Shown here: positions 60,573 through 64,000 of the stretch, in pieces
Layout: the number at the start of each line of letters is the position of its first letter
Numbering within the stretch: the first letter of the stretch is position 1
Assembly (NCBI GenBank): GCA_947494825.1
Contig: CANLWN010000003.1
Location: forward strand, 186,001-250,000
DNA: 64,000 bases
Source of the DNA: an uncultured Flavobacteriaceae bacterium
GTDB taxonomy: Bacteria; Bacteroidota; Bacteroidia; Flavobacteriales; Flavobacteriaceae
Direction: 5' to 3'
Notes under the pieces: generated by a model
The model's input: only the letters and a program-made list of their open reading frames with translations
Databases searched by the model: none
Told to the model about the DNA's origin: nothing
Made by a program: the position numbers and the translations under genes

Positions 60573-61904
60573 ATGAATTCCAAAATTGTAAAGATTTCCC
60601 TTATTGCGGCCTTGGCCGGCTTTTTATTTGGCTTTGATACTGTAGTAATAAGCGGCGCGGACAAAAAATTACAGCTCTTATGGAGTTCCTCGGACGGATT
60701 TCACGGTGCCGTGGTTATGGGTATGGCTTTATGGGGAACCGTGGTCGGGGCCATTTTCGGAGGCATACCTACCAATACATTGGGACGTAAAAAAACCCTG
60801 ATATGGATCGGTGCCTTGTATTCGGTATCGGCGATCGGCTCCGCTTTTGCCAATGACCCTATTACTTTTGCCGTGTTTCGATTTATCGGAGGTCTGGGTG
60901 TTGGTGCTTCCACCATAGCGGCCCCTGCCTATATTTCGGAGGTTGCCCCTGCCAAGAATAGGGGACGACTCGTAGGTTTTTATCAGTTTATGCTTGTTTT
61001 TGGCATCATGGTCGCCTTTTTATCCAACTATCTCCTTAGTGGTCTCGGTGAAAATGATTGGAGATGGATGGTGGGGGTAGAGGCCTTCCCCGCAATTATC
61101 TACACCTTATTTGTGCTTACGGTTCCCAAAAGTCCCAGATGGCTTTTAACGCAAAATAGAACGGAAGAAGCCAGGAAAATTTTAGCATCCATCAGTCCTG
61201 ATATCTCGGTGGAAGAACTTAAAGCCGATATGGATAGGGAGCAAAACGGCAATAGCTCATCGGAAACCATCTTCATAAAAAAGTATAGATTCCCATTGAT
61301 TCTAGCCTTTTTGGTGGCATTTTTCAATCAGCTTTCCGGAATCAACGCCTTCTTATATTACGCCCCAAGGATTTTTGAGGAAGCAGGATTGGGAGCAAGT
61401 ACAGCACTGTTAAGCAGCATCGGAATTGGAGTTACCAATCTACTCTTTACCTTGTTGGGTATTTTCCTAATTGATCGTTTGGGGAGAAAGCAGTTAATGT
61501 ACTTTGGGTCTGTAGGGTATATTGTTTCGCTCTCCTTGGTGGCCGCGGCCTTCTTCCTGGGTTGGACCGGCATGGTGGTCCCAATGTTCCTGTTTTTGTT
61601 TATTGCGTCTCATGCCATAGGGCAAGGGGCCATTATCTGGGTCTTTATTTCCGAAATATTTCCTAATCATTTAAGGAGTTCGGGGCAAGCTTTTGGGAGT
61701 TCCACGCATTGGGTATTGGCTGCCATCATACCGTCTCTAGTGCCCATACTTTTTACGAAGATCGGTCCCGGACCAGTCTTCGCCTTCTTTGCCTTTATGA
61801 TGGTACTTCAGTTATTATTTGTCATATTCCTTATGCCGGAGACCAAAGGGATCTCCTTGGAGCAGCTCAGCAAAAAGCTGAGTGGGGACACCCCCCCCTC
61901 ATAG
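60573..61904 (+). CDS. Sugar porter family MFS transporter
   Basis: 443 residues with 12 predicted membrane segments. Sugar-porter signatures: GRKKT after helix 2, RFIGGLGVGASTIAAPAYISEVAPAKNRG, PKSPRWLL before the central loop, NQLSGINAFLYYAPRIF and PETKGISLEQL at the end. Imports a monosaccharide by proton symport, the sugar not defined. A LytTR-box-like repeat starts 12 bp behind its stop, and the solute-binding protein lies further downstream on the other strand. Confidence 0.92.
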   Translation: MNSKIVKISLIAALAGFLFGFDTVVISGADKKLQLLWSSSDGFHGAVVMGMALWGTVVGAIFGGIPTNTLGRKKTLIWIGALYSVSAIGSAFANDPITFAVFRFIGGLGVGASTIAAPAYISEVAPAKNRGRLVGFYQFMLVFGIMVAFLSNYLLSGLGENDWRWMVGVEAFPAIIYTLFVLTVPKSPRWLLTQNRTEEARKILASISPDISVEELKADMDREQNGNSSSETIFIKKYRFPLILAFLVAFFNQLSGINAFLYYAPRIFEEAGLGASTALLSSIGIGVTNLLFTLLGIFLIDRLGRKQLMYFGSVGYIVSLSLVAAAFFLGWTGMVVPMFLFLFIASHAIGQGAIIWVFISEIFPNHLRSSGQAFGSSTHWVLAAIIPSLVPILFTKIGPGPVFAFFAFMMVLQLLFVIFLMPETKGISLEQLSKKLSGDTPPS

Positions 61905-61915
61905 TGGGCCAGCAC

Positions 61916-61953
61916 ACCGTTTATCGACAAAACAAACCGTATATCGAGACAAC
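61916..61953 (+). promoter_or_regulatory. Tandem direct repeat resembling a LytTR binding site
   Basis: ACCGTTTATCGACAAAAC (61916-61933) and ACCGTATATCGAGACAAC (61936-61953) are 15 of 18 identical with a 20-bp period, about two helical turns. The first nine bases match the published LytTR half-site pattern [TA][AC][CA]GTTN[AG][TG] in all positions, and the second matches in eight. It lies 95 bp before the first miniprotein start. Confidence 0.5.
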
Positions 61954-62047
61954 ATCTTATTAACCAGTCATTTAGTCGAATTATGGGACCTGTCTGAAAA
62001 CTATTCGGCATTTATGCTTACCTTGTAAGATAGAAAACTATACGATT

Positions 62048-62173
62048 ATGGAAGAAATTGATTTTGGCACTCGGGTGCTGAACGGATTCCTCAGCATTAT
62101 GATTGTGGTTCTGGTCGCTATCCTTGTCGCCGTTGTGGTTAGCCTCATTTTAGCAGCCTTGGGATTCTTTTAG
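62048..62173 (+). CDS. 41-residue single-helix membrane miniprotein (copy 1)
   Basis: 41 residues: a short polar N-terminus (MEEIDFGTRVLNG) and a long hydrophobic helix from about residue 14 to the end (SIMIVVLVAILVAVVVSL). It has the same length as copy 2 at 62449 and 17 identical positions with it, with matching placement of F6, T8, L11, L15-S-I17, V20, L22 and G39. The start is ATG 62048, and a LytTR-box-like repeat stands upstream. No homologue recognised. It could be a membrane regulator, toxin-like peptide or small subunit; the function is unknown. The hydrophobic segment is long enough for one membrane passage. Confidence 0.65.
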   Translation: MEEIDFGTRVLNGFLSIMIVVLVAILVAVVVSLILAALGFF

Positions 62174-62214
62174 ACCGCATGGGTTCCCCTTCTTCTCCCA
62201 AGACGCAACTACCC

Positions 62215-62236
62215 GTATTTTAATTTCCTAAAATAC
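62215..62236 (+). promoter_or_regulatory. 8-bp perfect inverted repeat between the miniproteins
   Basis: GTATTTTA (62215-62222) and TAAAATAC (62229-62236) with a 6-nt loop. It lies 42 bp after copy 1 and lacks a clean T-run, so it may be an operator or weak terminator. Confidence 0.35.
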
Positions 62237-62448
62237 CTACACTTCTTTTGCTATATTTTTCTGGACAAGATGACCCTCCATTTGGTATGGGCGGCACCTC
62301 TTTTTCGCTGTTTTATCGATGAACTGCATAAAAAATACGATTAAACCACAATTTTTGGCCTTTTCACAACATTTTTTAGCTGATGTACAATATGTCTTGC
62401 TAACTTAATGGGAGCGAAATATTGAAGTTGAACCCAAATGCAGATGTT

Positions 62449-62574
62449 ATGAAAGAGCTATCATTTAATACCGGAATTCTCGATGCCATACTATCTATCG
62501 TAGTTGTTGCATTGGACATTGTGCTAGCACTTGTTGTTGTTGGCAGCCTACTGGCCCTTGTTGGCCTGATGTAA
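62449..62574 (+). CDS. 41-residue single-helix membrane miniprotein (copy 2)
   Basis: 41 residues. N-terminal MKELSFNTGILDA, then a hydrophobic helix with a single Asp at position 23 (VVVALDIVLALVVVG), ending GLM. Seventeen positions are identical to copy 1 with no gap needed. A terminator with a UUCG loop follows 67 bp after the stop. It has no counterpart of known function. The Asp within the membrane helix is distinctive and could mediate helix pairing. Confidence 0.65.
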   Translation: MKELSFNTGILDAILSIVVVALDIVLALVVVGSLLALVGLM

Positions 62575-62640
62575 ATCTCCTTGAAATGAATTTATAAAAA
62601 ACCTTCGTTTATTTGTTGAAAATCAAAATTGCCTTTAAAG

Positions 62641-62666
62641 CGCTTCCTTCGGGGAGCGTTTTTTTT
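62641..62666 (+). terminator. Rho-independent terminator with UUCG tetraloop
   Basis: CGCTTCC (62641-62647), loop TTCG (62648-62651), GGGAGCG (62652-62658) with one G-U pair, then eight T. It can end the plus-strand transcript of the second miniprotein. Confidence 0.85.
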
Positions 62667-62699
62667 ACAGCAATGTCCAAGACAAGGGTTTGATCTTCT

Positions 62700-64000
62700 T
62701 TAATTTTTGGAAGGATATACCTCTTTCCTTTTGCTTTCTATCCGCACCATGGTTTCCTTGATCCGCTCAGGATTCTTCCAAAAATCTACAAATGCCCGGA
62801 GGGCTTCATTGGCTATTTTAGGATGCGTATTCATTTCAAAAAGCGGCACCAACTGATCTACCTTTTTGATATAATCATATTGTTCCCTTTGCAGAGTACT
62901 GAGTTGGTCAGCCGCCTTGATGTGGGCCGGTATCCTATACTGCAAGGTTTTGTGATTGGATCGCTGCACCTCCTCGCTTCCAAGGTATGTAAGAAATTCA
63001 TGGGCCAATTTCTGGTTTTTGGTAGACAGCGCATGGGCCCCGTACAAATGCAGGATCTCTACCTGCGGAATATTTTGCGTAATCGGTGGCATAGCAAAAA
63101 AGCCTATGTTCCCTTTCTGTTCCTGTATGGGGCCAAATTCCCAAAGCCACTCCCCTATGTTCCACATGACGGCCTTGCCTTCTGCCAGGTCCTTGACAGC
63201 AAATTGCCAATCCTGCTCTGCTGATTTTGAACTAAACGCATGGTTGTCGAACAGCGTTTTCCAATGCACAAAAACATTCCCTACCCGCTCATCCAACCAA
63301 CTGATCTTTCCGGCCATAAGGTCCTCATAGAAATCAGGGCCGTACAGGCGTAAGGAGAGGATAGCGAACCATCTGGCCACAGGGGGTTCCCAGCCGTCCC
63401 CGGAAACAGTGAACGGGAGGTATCCGGCCTTGTGGAGTTTACGGCACAGCTCCAAAAGCTCGTCCCAGGTGCTGGGCGGCCGCACCCCTACCTTTTCAAA
63501 AATATCCTTGCGATACCAGATGGGGTTCCATTGAAAGCTCATGGGCACAAAATACGGGCTTCCCTCATAGGACACCGCCCTTTTTATCGCAGGAGGAAAT
63601 GCCGAGTCCCAATTGTTTTGGTCCCATACCACAGATAGGTTCACAATGTCACCATTGGACACATGGGCTCTATAGACACCTTTAACAATGCCCGAAACTA
63701 CATCGGGCCGTGGCTCTTGCTCAAATTTGTCAAGGATAAAATCCGGAACCGGGGCATTGTAAAAATTGTTGGCCTCATAGTTGATGGTTGGGTTTCCCCT
63801 CTCCGTTTGGAAATCGAGCAACATCCCGGCATCCCAGTTGCCTGCGGGTCCCCCGCCGTGATTTGCCACATAGCTGAGATCGGGGCTGGTGGATCTATTG
63901 AAATTTGAAGCGATCCTTATTTGCATGCTTCCCAGTGAGTTGTAATGGTTGCGTTGGGCCTCGGTGAGACTTTGCAAAGTATCGGTTATTTTTAACCCAG
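62700..64000 (-). CDS. Family 1-type extracellular sugar-binding protein (5' end beyond window)
   Basis: At least 433 residues; the frame stays open to the right window edge, so the start lies outside. The recognisable solute-binding part (from about residue 70 of the visible chain) includes FVPMSFQWNPIWYRKDIFEKVGVRPPSTWDELLELCRKL, WEPPVARWFAILSLRL and the glycine/proline pattern of family 1 sugar-binding proteins. The visible N-terminal section (about 75 residues, rich in Asn and Gly) does not look like the usual start. No permease genes are within the window. The MFS sugar transporter lies nearby on the other strand. Confidence 0.75.
   Translation of the reverse strand, partial: GLKITDTLQSLTEAQRNHYNSLGSMQIRIASNFNRSTSPDLSYVANHGGGPAGNWDAGMLLDFQTERGNPTINYEANNFYNAPVPDFILDKFEQEPRPDVVSGIVKGVYRAHVSNGDIVNLSVVWDQNNWDSAFPPAIKRAVSYEGSPYFVPMSFQWNPIWYRKDIFEKVGVRPPSTWDELLELCRKLHKAGYLPFTVSGDGWEPPVARWFAILSLRLYGPDFYEDLMAGKISWLDERVGNVFVHWKTLFDNHAFSSKSAEQDWQFAVKDLAEGKAVMWNIGEWLWEFGPIQEQKGNIGFFAMPPITQNIPQVEILHLYGAHALSTKNQKLAHEFLTYLGSEEVQRSNHKTLQYRIPAHIKAADQLSTLQREQYDYIKKVDQLVPLFEMNTHPKIANEALRAFVDFWKNPERIKETMVRIESKRKEVYPSKN

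Overview
This window is a gene-dense stretch of a Bacteroidota chromosome, almost certainly Flavobacteriaceae. The evidence is alternative complex III genes (actA/actB), a type IX secretion C-terminal tail, a PorT-like barrel, ExbB/ExbD clusters with two ExbD types, DUF2723, DUF4249, DUF5916 and DUF4097 families, a TonB-dependent receptor with a carboxypeptidase-like N-terminus, weak Shine-Dalgarno signals, and promoters of the Bacteroidota form TTG-N(17-20)-TAnnTTTG. The genus cannot be fixed from sequence alone; a marine genus of the Muricauda/Maribacter type is a guess. I see no prophage, transposase, integrase or CRISPR array.

Layout. 1-3639: respiratory alternative complex III (actB cut by the window edge, actA). 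3874-8845: SPOR protein, then the minus-strand rimP-nusA-infB operon with a promoter and a terminator-like hairpin in its leader. 8963-16337: antiporter, tRNA-Gln, large DUF2723 membrane protein, cysteine-less thioredoxin-fold protein, membrane metallophosphoesterase, cutC. 16535-26890: polA, TonB receptor plus DUF4249 lipoprotein, a tiny T9SS-tail protein, a lipocalin-like lipoprotein, DUF5916 outer-membrane protein. 27114-30316: rplM-rpsI and rpsB-tsf; rpsB carries a C-terminal helix-hairpin-helix domain and a structured leader. 30391-33504: an ECF sigma factor, a HEAT-repeat putative anti-sigma factor and two DUF4097 proteins in one operon. 33648-43048: M61 peptidase, pyrH-frr, RND transporter, asnS, rpoN, divergent PAP2-like protein. 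43078-47550: two exbD pairs (duplicated), a PorT-like barrel, a small membrane protein and exbB. 47621-51400: tRNA-Ser, ansA, tatD, retropepsin-like protein, odhB. 51407-57557: odhA, small barrel protein, conserved hypothetical, amidohydrolase, galE. 57752-60507: DegT aminotransferase, waaA, small lipoprotein. 60573-64000: sugar MFS transporter, a pair of 41-residue membrane miniproteins downstream of a LytTR-box-like direct repeat, and a sugar-type solute-binding protein cut by the window edge.

Most of the window is housekeeping. The parts I would look at again are the tandem 41-residue miniproteins with their direct-repeat control region (61916-62666), the rpsB leader and S2-HhH fusion, the rimP leader hairpin, the duplicated ExbD pairs with a periplasmic CxxC insertion, the cysteine-less thioredoxin, and the sigma/HEAT/DUF4097 operon.
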